A DNA stretch of 32,500 bases from Nymphaea colorata (taxonomy: Eukaryota > Streptophyta > Magnoliopsida > Nymphaeales > Nymphaeaceae), in contig NC_045140.1 in NCBI RefSeq assembly GCF_008831285.2, positions 28,481,033 to 28,513,532 of the forward strand. Reading direction: 5' to 3'. Made by a program: the position numbers and the translations under genes. Of this stretch, positions 17,992-32,500 are shown piece after piece; position 1 is the first letter of the stretch, and each line of letters opens with the position of its first letter. A model generated the notes under the pieces. It searched no databases. It saw only the letters and a program-made list of their open reading frames with translations, and was not told where the DNA came from.

Positions 17992-20870
17992 GTCTTCGCT
18001 ATACTCATGCACTTAGGGTCAGCCTAGGGCGAGCCTAGGCGAATTTCTGGTCTGAACCAAGGCCCACAGCGTGCGGGCTAAGGAGAGGACGAGTTAGGGA
18101 CGAGACACTAAGTCTCGAGTTCGAGTTTGCTTGCGTTTTCTTTGATTTTAGAGTGCGCATTTGCTTTGGTAGTCAATTCCGTTTTGGATTTTGATTTTGG
18201 GTTGGATCAATTGTTTAGATCCGCTTTTTAATTCAGTATTATAAATATTTAGAATTCTTTTGGATCTGTATGCAAAATTCGAGAATAGAAGTCATTTGTG
18301 TGAATCGACTCTCTCTCTTCTCCTCTACTCGAGTTCTCTCCCTCTCACGCGCGTCTCCTCTCCAAGCCACGTTCTTCTTCCTCCGTCTTACATTGGGGAA
18401 TTTTCGATGCAACTTGCTGAAATTCCTCAAGCAACAGCAGCTATACCCGACGGTATTCTTCTCTCTTAGCCTTGATTTCTTCTTCTATTCTTCCCTAATC
18501 ACTCAACCGAAGGGTTAGCCAAATGAAGAGCTTCCAAGCGTCCGGCGCAAGGTGCTTCTTCCCATGGATTTGTTCCCCACGTCTTCATCAACGGTAGCGG
18601 TGCAGCCTCCACGTCTCCACCCGTGAAGGTTAGAGGCCTCTTCGTACTGGGAAGACTTCATCCTCTAGGCGACTAGAAGGGTGAAGTATCCACTCCAGAT
18701 TTGGGCTCTTAGAGGTAAGCGTCCATAACTCGATTGTAGGGGCGTGCAACGGCGTTAAGAGAGTTTAGGGGAGAGTTCGGCCAAGGGGAGTTCTTGCTGG
18801 AATCACAGCCAGCAAGCTAGCCTTTCCCACGGTGGAAATCGTCCTTAAACTCGATTTTACGAGTCACGCACCTCCAGCTAGTTATTGTCGTTTAATTCTA
18901 TGAGTTTCATTCGATTGTTTTAGTTTCTTTGAGCCAAGAAAGTTCAGATTTAGCCACTGCCTTGTCCTCCCTCTTGCTGGTCGAAATCAGAAAGAAAACA
19001 ACAGAAAAGAAGGGCGAGAAAAATCAGAAAGAAAAGAAAAGAAAAAGAAAGACGCCCAAATGAAAAATTAAAGTAAAAGAAAGAGAGAATCGGCAAGAGG
19101 ACTAGGCGCGGCCAGTTCTGGAAATTGGCCGGAATTGTCTAATTCCGGCCACTGCTGCATTGATTCCGGCATCACTCCATCCCGGGCTGCAAGTGTTCGA
19201 GTTATTCGTGTGTGCATTTGGGAGATTCCGGCCTCAATTGGGGAAAATCCGGCCACATTTGGGGAAAGCACTCTTGCGTCGTCACATTTGGGGATTTCGC
19301 ATTTGTCTCACCCAAATCGGTAAGTGATTGCTTGACTTGGGCCCTTCGCCATCTCCACCACATATCTGTACACGTGGCATGATCGGGAGCACTTGGGAGA
19401 GAACCTTGGAGTGAAATCCTCCACATCCCTAGCTTGTAGCTAGTGGATCACATTTGGAAGGGGCGAGTTCTCTTTTGAGAGATCTTCTCCTACTTCGTAG
19501 GTGGCTGATCACCTTGTTGACTGCCACCTCCTCCTCCATTTTAGCTAGGATATTGCCCAGCCACACACCTCATCAGCCAAATCGCCACCTCACCTATACA
19601 CCTCACCAAGATCCCTAGCCTCTCTCCTACGTATTAGGGAGATAGCCCTTCTAGAACGCCACCTAGCCTAGAATCTTGGAGGACAATCCTATCATGGAAT
19701 ATTCTCCATATTCTTAGCCAACTCTACCCTACCCAATTACCCCGAGCTCACCCGAACTTACCAAGTTACCACTTGCCTTTCCATTTCCATTTTCTCATCT
19801 ACCCTAAACCGAGCCACTCAAACCCACCCTAGCTACTTTGTAGGAACCCTCATTTGAGTCCCTTCCCCACACCCGGTCAACCGAAGATTTTGACCGTAGG
19901 ACCTACCTAGCCTACTCTACCTATGACATAGCTCGCTGGCCAAACCTAGCCCGGGCCCACCTGGTCCCACCTGGTCCCACCTGGTCCGAACCCACTCAGT
20001 CCAAGTCCCGCGCCTAGTTGGTTTCAACCTTAGCGCCAAGGAAGACCGCGGCATTGCTAGCCGCATCCTTGAAGTCTTTGGAACCGGCGGGCCTTGATCC
20101 AGCATATTCCGGCGACCTCCGGCCACCTCCGGCCACCTCTGCTCTTTTTCCGGCGACTCTCCGGCGTGGATTCCAGAAGGTCCCCCAGACATCCAGCAAG
20201 GCGTTGAAGTGCTCCTAGGCGATTCCGGCGGGGTGATCCTACTTCACGCGTCTCTTGGAACGGCTTGACTTCACTCACGGCCTCTTCTTTTGGAGTTCAG
20301 CTCTGCACCAGCCCTCTTCTTTCGTGTTGCTGGTAGTCCTCGAGTGTGGAATCTCACCTCGAGGCTTTTGACTGCTTAGCCAAGCTAGCCTTGGCCGGTA
20401 CACTCTACTCCTCTCTTTAGACACGCGGGAGGTAGCATTTATTTCTGCATTTTGCTTTCAGCCCGACCGTGAGGTCGTAGTTGTGCATAGAGGGACCTCC
20501 GCGGCACTGCGCCAAGGACACGACCTCGTGCCAGCACTAGCCTCCTACGGGTGGGTGTGGTTTGTGCGTTTAGGCGTGGTTTGCATGGTTTGCTTGAGTG
20601 AGTTTGAGTGATTTTTAACAAATGTATCGCTTCCGCTTGTATTAGCCTCGCATCTCTTAGATTTGTGTAGTAGGTTTTGCTTGGATTTGGGTATAGCCTC
20701 TCTTGTATTCCGCTACCTATCCGGGATTTTCTAAGTCGGGGTCCTGTCCGACTGGGTAGTGTCTTTGTTTTAATTTGTCTAGGAAGTCTTCTGGTTGGTC
20801 CAAGGTGATCGTGGGGGTAGGCACGGCCGTTGGTTTCAGACTTAGGTCGGCCACGGACAAGACCCTACCA
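17697..20870 (+). repeat. Element B 3' LTR (3,174 bp)
   Basis: Matches 9549-12712 with two substitutions seen and one extra 10-bp unit near 20121-20130. The first 295 bp encode the C-terminus of the polyprotein, with the stop at 17989-17991. The TATA box is at 18240-18247 and the donor-like GT at 19320. It ends CTACCA at 20870, followed by GGAGA. Confidence 0.95.
17891..17916 (+). other. Conserved G-rich, quadruplex-like motif in U3
   Basis: GGGAGGAGCGGGAGG has four G-runs of two or more and could form a two-tetrad G-quadruplex. Element A has GGGCGGAGCGGGCGG at the comparable place (about 5588-5602), within otherwise poorly conserved U3. In both it encodes AEGGAGG near the protein C-terminus. 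Confidence 0.45.
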
Positions 20871-20941
20871 GGAGATCTTGGATTTAGGATTCGGAACTAG
20901 GTTCGACTGTTCTAGCTCGGCCGGGTTTCGGGGTCCTAACA
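20871..20941 (+). repeat. Element A 3' LTR tail after the B insertion, with right GGAGA duplication
   Basis: GGAGA (20871-20875) is the right-hand duplication of B. Positions 20876-20941 match the end of A's 5' LTR (2345-2410) base for base and finish CTAACA. Together with 5441-9548 this completes A's 3' LTR. The next five bases, GCACA (20942-20946), should be A's own target duplication; the left copy is outside the window. Confidence 0.95.
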
Positions 20942-24348
<3,407 letters not shown>

Positions 24349-24351
24349 ATT

Positions 24352-24364
24352 TGGTATCAGAGCC
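24352..24364 (+). other. Primer-binding site of element C (tRNA-iMet)
   Basis: TGGTATCAGAGCC, three bases after the LTR end, as in B. The leader to the ATG at 24531 is the same as in B. Confidence 0.94.
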
Positions 24365-24530
24365 TCCTTGGAGCAGCAGCAAGCAAGTACAGTATCGGCA
24401 TTTCGGATTTTATACAGGGCAGAATACAGCTGGAATTCTTGTCAGTGTCAGAGTCAGTGGTTTTCAACTAGTCGTGTGATTCTTTTAGACGTTTGGATTT
24501 CTGATTTTTTTTTTGGACTTAACCATCGCA

Positions 24531-27500
24531 ATGGTTAAGAAGAAGCAAGTCGTGCCCGAGGCACCAGATGTTGAGGCGGAGACCTCAGCCAATGAGGAAC
24601 AGCCATCTACTGAGATGGAGGTATACGCGGTGGAAAGAATGGTTCACATCGAAAATGAGGTTTTGAAAATCCGCCACGAGATGAGCGACTACAAGAAACA
24701 ACTTTCTAAGCTCAACGAGTTAGATGAGATCAAGGAGATGATGAGAGTCATGACGGCCAATCAAGAGGCCCTTAGGAGAAACAACCCGGATCCCCCACAG
24801 CCCCACGTTGATAAGGGCAAGGGCATACTCAATGGACCGCCCAACGTCGGTCCTAATCCCTTCCATTCGCAAGCCGGCCCTAGTAGACCACCACCCGGGG
24901 GAATAACAGCAATAATGGAGGTTTCCAAGCACAGCCCACCAACCTCAACAACTATCACGGTGGGCATCATAACTCCTCGCCTGATTGGGAGAACCGAGAG
25001 CCTTATGGACCCCAATCCAGCCAGTATAGGTCCAGATTTGGAGGCACACAGTGGGAGAATATTAATTCAGATCGTAGATGGGGTGATAGAGGAGACCGTG
25101 AACCACCTTCTTGGGAGCCGTATAGAGAGCGTCAGGCAGCGCCAAGAAACCAACCAAGGATTCCTATGGTTCGCATTGACTTCCCTAGATTCAATGGCAA
25201 GGAACCCTTAGATTGGATTTTTCAAGTGGAGGAGTACTTCACATGTCAGATGATTCCTGATGAGGAATGGCTTCAAACGTCCATTCTACACTTCGATGGC
25301 GAAGCTAGGAGATGGTATCGTTGGCTCAAGCTCAAGGAGCCAGTCAATACGTGGGGAGAGTTCAAAGAAGCTCTCATGCTCAGATTTGGTGAGTCTTCCT
25401 ATGTAGATTACGACATCGAGTTGCGTAATCTAAGACAAACCGCATCAGTTCAAGAATACCAAGCCAAGTTTGAGAATTTAGCAAGCATGGTTGATTGGAC
25501 GCCCAAGTCCCTCATTGCCGCATTTGTTGGAGGATTGAAGGAGGAAATTCAGATAGACATACGGGCTGAGCCCAACACGGAGTTGCGGAAGTGCTTTGCC
25601 AAAGCACGTTCCATCGAGGATAGGCAAAGAAAGAAACAAGCCTTGTACCGACAATGGAGAAACCCCGGAACAGTCCGTGTGAGGGAGATCCCTCAACCGC
25701 AAAAACTCCTTCCAGCCCCTCCGCGTAAAGAAGAACCTAAACCCGCTTTCAAGGGTCGAGCGCCTCCTGTACTAACTCGGGAAGAAAGAGAAGAGTTAAT
25801 CAAGAACAAGCAGTGTTTCTGGTGTAAAGAAAAGTGGGACCCTACGCACAAGTGCAAGCACATTCGAGTCTACACGGTTTTGGATGATGACGCCGACGAT
25901 GAAGAAGATCAATCCCCTATGATCGAAGAAATAGAGGAATTGGAGGCCCGAGAAGAGCCTCAAGAGCAGGAAAGGCCACCCCTTGAGGGCGCTTGTCATA
26001 CCATGACAGACCCTAACCGACCAGATGCTATGAGAGTTATAGGGCAAATTGGAAAGAGAAATGTTCTTGTTCTTTTGGATTCGGGGGCTACTCACAATTT
26101 CGTGGGTGACCACCTCGCTCAGGAATTGAATTGTACCATCGAAGAGCACCCAACTCTTAAAGTACTGGTGGCCAATGGTGAGTGTCTCCCTTGCACTCGC
26201 AAGTGTGCAAACGTAGAGCTCGTGCTTCAGAAGATTCCTTATACAGTCGACTTGCTAGTTGTCCCTCTACCCAGCGTAGATATCATTCTTGGAGTCAAAT
26301 GGCTCAAGACCTTAGGGCGAATTTGGTGGGACTTCTCTACCATGGAGATGTGCCTACCTAAAGAGGGTGGAGGAGAGGAAGTAGTGCTAAGGGCAGTCGA
26401 TCCTAGTTTGGCACCCAAGGCAGCGCTAAAGGCTATAGCAGTCCAGAGACCAGCGGCTTGGTTAGTTTCAGTGGCAGAGGAAGTTGTCGCTCAAGAGGGA
26501 TCAGAAGAGAAAGTACCCGAGCAGATTCAGAAAGTGTTGGAGGAGTTCAAGGATATATTCGAGGAACCTAAAGGACTTCCTCCACCTCGATCATATGACC
26601 ACAGGATAGTATTGACCAACGGCACAGAGCCGGTTAACGTGCGCCCGTACCGCTATGGGTACGCTCAAAAATCAGAAATTGAGCGATTGGTCAAAGAAAT
26701 GCGAGAAAGTAATATTATTCGGCCAAGTTCTAGTCCCTTTTCGTCGCCAGTCCTTCTCGTCAAGAAAAAGGACAACACATGGAGATTCTGTGTGGATTAC
26801 AGGGCCTTGAACGAAGCTACTGTCAAGGATAGGCATCCAATTCCTGTTATTGATGAACTCTTGGATGAACTATCTGGAGCTCGCATCTTTTCCAAGTTGG
26901 ATCTCCGGTCAGGGTACCACCAAATTCGAATGTATGAGGAAGACATTACAAAGACGGCATTTCGTACCCATGACGGCCATTATGAGTTTTTGGTCATGCC
27001 GTTTGGACTTACGAACGCGCCCGCAACATTCCAACGATGTATGAATGACGTGTTTCGTCAGTTCCTGCGTGACTTCGTGTTAGTCTTCTTCGATGACATT
27101 CTTGTGTACAGCCAGAGTATTGAACAGCATGTCGAGCACCTTCGCACAGTGTTGAGAATATTAAGGGAGAATACCCTATTCGCGAAAATGTCCAAGTGCA
27201 GCTTTGGGCAGACTTCTATCGGGTATTTGGGTCACATCGTATCACATGAGGGGGTCAGAGCCGACCCTGAAAAACTCCAGGCCATGGAGCAATGGCCCTT
27301 GCCGAAGGACCCTCGAGGCATGCGGGGATTTTTAGGCCTCACGGGGTACTATCGCAGATTTATCAAAGGCTATGGTTTGATCGCTTCTCCCTTGACGCAC
27401 ATGTTGAAAAAGGGGGAGTTTACATGGACTGAGAAAGCAAGAGAGGCCTTTGTCAAACTGAAGGCCGCTATGATGAGTGCCCCAGTACTTGCTCTCCCTG

Positions 27501-29626
27501 ATTTCTCTAAGGATTTCATAATTGAGACAGATGCTAGTGACGTAGGCGTCGGTGCAGTTCTGAGCCAAGAGGGCCACCCAATTGCGTTTATGTCGAAAGC
27601 CCTCACGGAGCGGGCCAAACCCTTTTCCACCTATGAAAAGGAGCTTTTGGCAATAGTCTTAGCAGTAGACAAGTGGAGGCCCTATCTGATTGGGCGAAGA
27701 TTTGTGGTGAGAACGGACCACAGCAGTTTGAGGTACATGGTAAAGCAACGCGTCTCGACTCCTATCCAGCAGAGATGGTTAGCCAAACTCCTTGGCTACG
27801 ATTTCACGATAGAGTACAAGAAGGGAACCGAAAACTCTGCTGCAGACTCCTTGTCACGCATGCCAGAGCACTTAAAAACTCTTTCTGTGATTGAGACCGA
27901 CCTTTGGGATAGACTAACTCAGGAGCAAGATCAGGATCTAACACTTAGGCTCCTCAAGCAGTCCATACGCCAGAATCCAGAGTCTATTCCCCACTATTCG
28001 TTAAGAGGAGAAATACTCTGCAAGAAGCGACGAGCCTTGGTACCAAAGAACTCGCCTCTCAAGGTTGAGCTACTCAAACATTTTCATGACTCGAGCATTG
28101 CTGGTCACGAAGGCGTGGCTAAAACTATGGGGCGCATTAAGGCACAGTTTTGGTGGGAGGGAATGAAAGCAGACGTGAGGGATTACGTGAAAGCCTGCCC
28201 TACCTGCCAACGTGAAAAATATGAGGCCATCAAGCCTCCAGGGCACTTGAACCCTTTGCCCATACCGGATAAGCCATGGGAAGATGTATCAATGGACTTC
28301 ATTGATGCAATGCCCCGAGCTGAAGGGAAAGAGGCGGTGTTGGTCGTGGTGGATCGCTTAACCAAGTACAGCCATTTTGTGGCCCTACCCAGAAACTACC
28401 ATGGACCAATGGTTGCTAATGTTTACCAAGATCACGTTGGAAAGCTGCATGGTATGCCCAAGACCATTGTCTGCGATCGGGACTCGATCTTCCTCAGTGC
28501 TTTTTGGAGGGAGTATATGAGAATGGCGGGTACAGTGATCAACTTTAGCACCGCCCATCATCCTCAAACAGATGGGCAGAGCGAAGTAGTCAACAGGACA
28601 CTGGAGACCTATCTGAGGTGTTACGCCGGAGAGAGACCCAACACCTGGGTCAAATATTTATCTTGGGCTGAGTGGTCCTATAACACCAGCCTCCATTCAG
28701 GAACCGGCATGACTCCCTATGAAGCCCTGTATGGTTGCCCGCCGAGTTATGTCCCGAGGTATGAGGTAGACACCGCAAGAGAAGATGAGGTCGATGTTGC
28801 CTTGAGAAACAGGGATGACATTCTAGCCACGCTAAAAAGAAACATCCAGAGGGCCCAGGCTAGAATGAAAAAGGCGCATGATAAGGGGCGTAGAGACAGA
28901 GAATTTGAGGTAGGCGACATGGTATGGTTAAAGAGGCTGCCCATGAAGCAGAAATCGTTGCTAGGACAGCCCTATTCGAAGCTTCTGCCAAGATACTATG
29001 GGCCGTTTCGAGTTCTTCAGAAAATTGGTAAGGCAGCCTATCGCATAGCTTTGCCCCCTACAGCCCTTGTCCATCCAGTATTCCATGTCTCTCGGTTGAA
29101 GCCGCATCATGGGCCAGTACCAGAGCAAGAGGAACCATTACCAGATGTTAGCCAACGCCCATATCGAATCCTAAAGCACCGATGGGTCACTAGAGATGGT
29201 AGAGCCCGCCACGAGGTTTTGATTGAATGGGAAGGAATCGATGGTGGTACCTCCTGGGAGTTGTTTGACAAGGTAAAATTCCAATTCCCTACAGGAGCTT
29301 GGGGACAAGCTCCATCTCAGGAGGGTGGATCTGATACGGGTCAACCTGCAGAGTGGCCTAGGGTAGCCACAGATGTCGCTGAGAGCAGCCAAAGGGCGCG
29401 GGGCAAAACCGCCCTTCATGCGATTAAGGCCCTACAAGGCCAAGATGACTCAAGGCTGAGTCAAAAGGGAGGCGTAGTGCATCAGGTGCAGACCTTACAA
29501 ACTGAACATATTCAGCTTAGAATCGATGCCGAGGGAGGAGCGGGAGGAGAGGCAACGGCTCTAAGCGAGGCTCTTGAGGACCAAGGCGAAAGGGGTCAAG
29601 TCCGAGTCCGGTCTAGTCCAACCTAG
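24531..29626 (+). pseudogene. gag-pol: Gag-Pol of element C, disrupted by a 1-nt deletion in gag
   Basis: The reading frame follows B from ATG 24531 to about codon 123, where a run of six G in B (13261-13266) is five G here (24897-24901). After that the frame stays open in the wrong phase to a stop at 25209-25211. The correct phase is open again, with a possible internal ATG at 25166, through the Gag core, zinc knuckle, protease, RT, RNase H, integrase, chromodomain and the LTR-encoded tail to 29626. All downstream catalytic motifs seen in B are intact. A translation product from 25166 would lack the N-terminal coiled-coil-like and linker region. Because the lesion is in a homopolymer, a sequencing or assembly error is a real alternative to a true mutation. 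Confidence 0.85.
29319..29331 (+). other. Polypurine tract of element C
   Basis: AGGAGGGTGGATC before the TGATAC start of the 3' LTR, identical to B, with the same hairpin upstream at 29294-29313. Confidence 0.9.
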
Positions 29627-32495
29627 GTCTTCGCTATACTCATGCACTTAGGGTCAGCCTAGGGCGAGCCTAGGCGAATTTCTGGTCTGAACCAAGGCCC
29701 ACAGCGTGCGGGCTAAGGAGAGGACGAGTTAGGGACGAGACACTAAGTCTCGAGTTCGAGTTTGCTTGCGTTTTCTTTGATTTTAGAGTGCGCATTTGCT
29801 TTGGTAGTCAATTCCGTTTTGGATTTTGATTTTGGGTTGGATCAATTGTTTAGATCCGCTTTTTAATTCAGTATTATAAATATTTAGAATTCTTTTGGAT
29901 CTGTATGCAAAATTCGAGAATAGAAGTCATTTGTGTGAATCGACTCTCTCTCTTCTCCTCTACTCGAGTTCTCTCCCTCTCACGCGCGTCTCCTCTCCAA
30001 GCCACGTTCTTCTTCCTCCGTCTTACATTGGGGAATTTTCGATGCAACTTGCTGAAATTCCTCAAGCAACAGCAGCTATACCCGACGGTATTCTTCTCTC
30101 TTAGCCTTGATTTCTTCTTCTATTCTTCCCTAATCACTCAACCGAAGGGTTAGCCAAATGAAGAGCTTCCAAGCGTCCGGCGCAAGGTGCTTCTTCCCAT
30201 GGATTTGTTCCCCACGTCTTCATCAACGGTAGCGGTGCAGCCTCCACGTCTCCACCCGTGAAGGTTAGAGGCCTCTTCGTACTGGGAAGACTTCATCCTC
30301 TAGGCGACTAGAAGGGTGAAGTATCCACTCCAGATTTGGGCTCTTAGAGGTAAGCGTCCATAACTCGATTGTAGGGGCGTGCAACGGCGTTAAGAGAGTT
30401 TAGGGGAGAGTTCGGCCAAGGGGAGTTCTTGCTGGAATCACAGCCAGCAAGCTAGCCTTTCCCACGGTGGAAATCGTCCTTAAACTCGATTTTACGAGTC
30501 ACGCACCTCCAGCTAGTTATTGTCGTTTAATTCTATGAGTTTCATTCGATTGTTTTAGTTTCTTTGAGCCAAGAAAGTTCAGATTTAGCCACTGCCTTGT
30601 CCTCCCTCTTGCTGGTCGAAATCAGAAAGAAAACAACAGAAAAGAAGGGCGAGAAAAATCAGAAAGAAAAGAAAAGAAAAAGAAAGACGCCCAAATGAAA
30701 AATTAAAGTAAAAGAAAGAGAGAATCGGCAAGAGGACTAGGCGCGGCCAGTTCTGGAAATTGGCCGGAATTGTCTAATTCCGGCCACTGCTGCATTGATT
30801 CCGGCATCACTCCATCCCGGGCTGCAAGTGTTCGAGTTATTCGTGTGTGCATTTGGGAGATTCCGGCCTCAATTGGGGAAAATCCGGCCACATTTGGGGA
30901 AAGCACTCTTGCGTCGTCACATTTGGGGATTTCGCATTTGTCTCACCCAAATCGGTAAGTGATTGCTTGACTTGGGCCCTTCGCCATCTCCACCACATAT
31001 CTGTACACGTGGCATGATCGGGAGCACTTGGGAGAGAACCTTGGAGTGAAATCCTCCACATCCCTAGCTTGTAGCTAGTGGATCACATTTGGAAGGGGCG
31101 AGTTCTCTTTTGAGAGATCTTCTCCTACTTCGTAGGTGGCTGATCACCTTGTTGACTGCCACCTCCTCCTCCATTTTAGCTAGGATATTGCCCAGCCACA
31201 CACCTCATCAGCCAAATCGCCACCTCACCTATACACCTCACCAAGATCCCTAGCCTCTCTCCTACGTATTAGGGAGATAGCCCTTCTAGAACGCCACCTA
31301 GCCTAGAATCTTGGAGGACAATCCTATCATGGAATATTCTCCATATTCTTAGCCAACTCTACCCTACCCAATTACCCCGAGCTCACCCGAACTTACCAAG
31401 TTACCACTTGCCTTTCCATTTCCATTTTCTCATCTACCCTAAACCGAGCCACTCAAACCCACCCTAGCTACTTTGTAGGAACCCTCATTTGAGTCCCTTC
31501 CCCACACCCGGTCAACCGAAGATTTTGACCGTAGGACCTACCTAGCCTACTCTACCTATGACCTAGCTCGCTGGCCAAACCTAGCCCGGGCCCACCTGGT
31601 CCCACCTGGTCCGAACCCACTCAGTCCAAGTCCCGCGCCTAGTTGGTTTCAACCTTAGCGCCAAGGAAGACCGCGGCATTGCTAGCCGCATCCTTGAAGT
31701 CTTTGGAACCGGCGGGCCTTGATCCAGCATATTCCGGCGACCTCCGGCCACCTCCGGCCACCTCTGCTCTTTTTCCGGCGACTCTCCGGCGTGGATTCCA
31801 GAAGGTCCCCCAGACATCCAGCAAGGCGTTGAAGTGCTCCTAGGCGATTCCGGCGGGGTGATCCTACTTCACGCGTCTCTTGGAACGGCTTGACTTCACT
31901 CACGGCCTCTTCTTTTGGAGTTCAGCTCTGCACCAGCCCTCTTCTTTCGTGTTGCTGGTAGTCCTCGAGTGTGGAATCTCACCTCGAGGCTTTTGACTGC
32001 TTAGCCAAGCTAGCCTTGGCCGGTACACTCTACTCCTCTCTTTAGACACGCGGGAGGTAGCATTTATTTCTGCATTTTGCTTTCAGCCCGACCGTGAGGT
32101 CGTAGTTGTGCATAGAGGGACCTCCGCGGCACTGCGCCAAGGACACGACCTCGTGCCAGCACTAGCCTCCTACGGGTGGGTGTGGTTTGTGCGTTTAGGC
32201 GTGGTTTGCATGGTTTGCTTGAGTGAGTTTGAGTGATTTTTAACAAATGTATCGCTTCCGCTTGTATTAGCCTCGCATCTCTTAGATTTGTGTAGTAGGT
32301 TTTGCTTGGATTTGGGTATAGCCTCTCTTGTATTCCGCTACCTATCCGGGATTTTCTAAGTCGGGGTCCTGTCCGACTGGGTAGTGTCTTTGTTTTAATT
32401 TGTCTAGGAAGTCTTCTGGTTGGTCCAAGGTGATCGTGGGGGTAGGCACGGCCGTTGGTTTCAGACTTAGGTCGGCCACGGACAAGACCCTACCA
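29332..32495 (+). repeat. Element C 3' LTR (3,164 bp)
   Basis: TGATACGG to CTACCA. It is 10 bp shorter than the 5' LTR because the ACCTGGTCCC array at 31594 has two units instead of three. The TATA box is at 29875-29882. Confidence 0.95.
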
Positions 32496-32500
32496 GGACT
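32496..32500 (+). other. Right target-site duplication of element C (GGACT)
   Basis: GGACT follows the CTACCA end of C and matches 21170-21174. It is the last sequence in the window. Confidence 0.93.

Larger units (their letters stand above)
9549..20870 (+). mobile_element. Element B: intact autonomous Ty3/gypsy chromovirus nested in element A
   Basis: An 11,322-bp element with LTRs 9549-12712 and 17697-20870, a 4,984-bp internal region, a tRNA-iMet primer site, a single uninterrupted Gag-Pol ORF ending in a chromodomain, a PPT, and 5-bp duplications. The LTRs differ, as far as I could see, at two bases (9616 T / 17764 C; 11780 C / 19928 A) and one 10-bp repeat unit, so the insertion is very recent. 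The integrase with a chromodomain places it among plant chromoviruses. The Gag segment starting RIDFPRFNGKEPLDWIF looks most like the Reina type to me, but the 3.2-kb LTRs are much longer than usual for Reina, so the lineage is left open. Confidence 0.96.
1..20941 (+). mobile_element. Element A: non-autonomous Ty3/gypsy-related LTR retrotransposon, interrupted by element B
   Basis: Positions 1-2345 recur at 7205-9549 with a constant offset of 7204, which marks two LTRs of one element. The LTR starts TGTTAC (5441) and ends CTAACA (2410 and 20941), giving short inverted ends. The 3' LTR breaks off at 9548, where element B starts, and resumes after B at 20871. Without B the 3' LTR is about 4,174 bp and the internal region 3,030 bp, so the complete element would be about 11.4 kb, with about 1.76 kb of its 5' LTR lying left of the window. 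There is no Gag, protease, RT, RNase H or integrase coding region; the only long ORF is 3018-5657. Primer site, PPT module and LTR homology tie it to the B/C family. I spotted no mismatch between its two LTRs by eye, so it is a young insertion. Confidence 0.9.

Noticed and set aside
24897-25211. Programmed ribosomal frameshift between gag and pol in C
   Set aside because: B, otherwise the same, has Gag and Pol in one frame, and the G-run lies within the N-terminal part of Gag, not at a gag/pol border.

Overview
The window is plant nuclear DNA made almost entirely of young long-terminal-repeat (LTR) retrotransposons. The basis is a Ty3/gypsy chromovirus polyprotein with a C-terminal chromodomain, primer-binding sites matching plant initiator-methionine tRNA, 5-bp target-site duplications and multi-kilobase LTRs. 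The species cannot be told, and no host gene, rRNA or tRNA gene was seen.

Layout. Three elements are on the + strand. Element A occupies 1-9548 plus 20871-20941. The window opens inside its 5' LTR (1-2410), followed by a tRNA-iMet primer site, a 605-bp leader, one 879-codon ORF (3018-5657) with no Gag, protease, RT, RNase H or integrase, a polypurine tract (PPT), and a 3' LTR of about 4.17 kb. Element B (9549-20870, 11,322 bp) is inserted in A's 3' LTR, 66 bp from the LTR's end, with target duplication GGAGA. It has 3,164/3,174-bp LTRs and one intact 1,698-codon Gag-Pol ORF with all the catalytic motifs I looked for. A 233-bp stretch belonging to no element follows (20942-21174). Element C (21175-32495, 11,321 bp) is a second, near-identical copy of B flanked by GGACT, and its right-hand duplication is the last five bases of the window. 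C carries a 1-nt deletion in a G-run in gag.

How they fit together. A is a non-autonomous relative of B/C. The LTR pairs of A and B/C are diverged homologues, both have the same primer site, both have a near-identical hairpin-plus-PPT module, and both ORFs cross the PPT into the 3' LTR in the same reading phase. In A, gag-pol has been replaced by an ORF whose N-terminus resembles a degenerate forkhead-associated (FHA) fold, followed by an acidic serine-rich stretch and a long, probably disordered tail. A is therefore probably mobilised in trans by B/C-type proteins while supplying a protein of its own. This autonomous/non-autonomous pair is the most interesting content here. LTR pairs that are identical or nearly so show that all three insertions are recent.

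Other signals: candidate spliceosomal introns inside the R/U5 part of the LTR whose borders are conserved between A and B while the interior is not; PPT-like sequences repeated inside the coding regions; a cluster of small hairpins in A's leader; and a conserved G-rich, quadruplex-like motif in U3.
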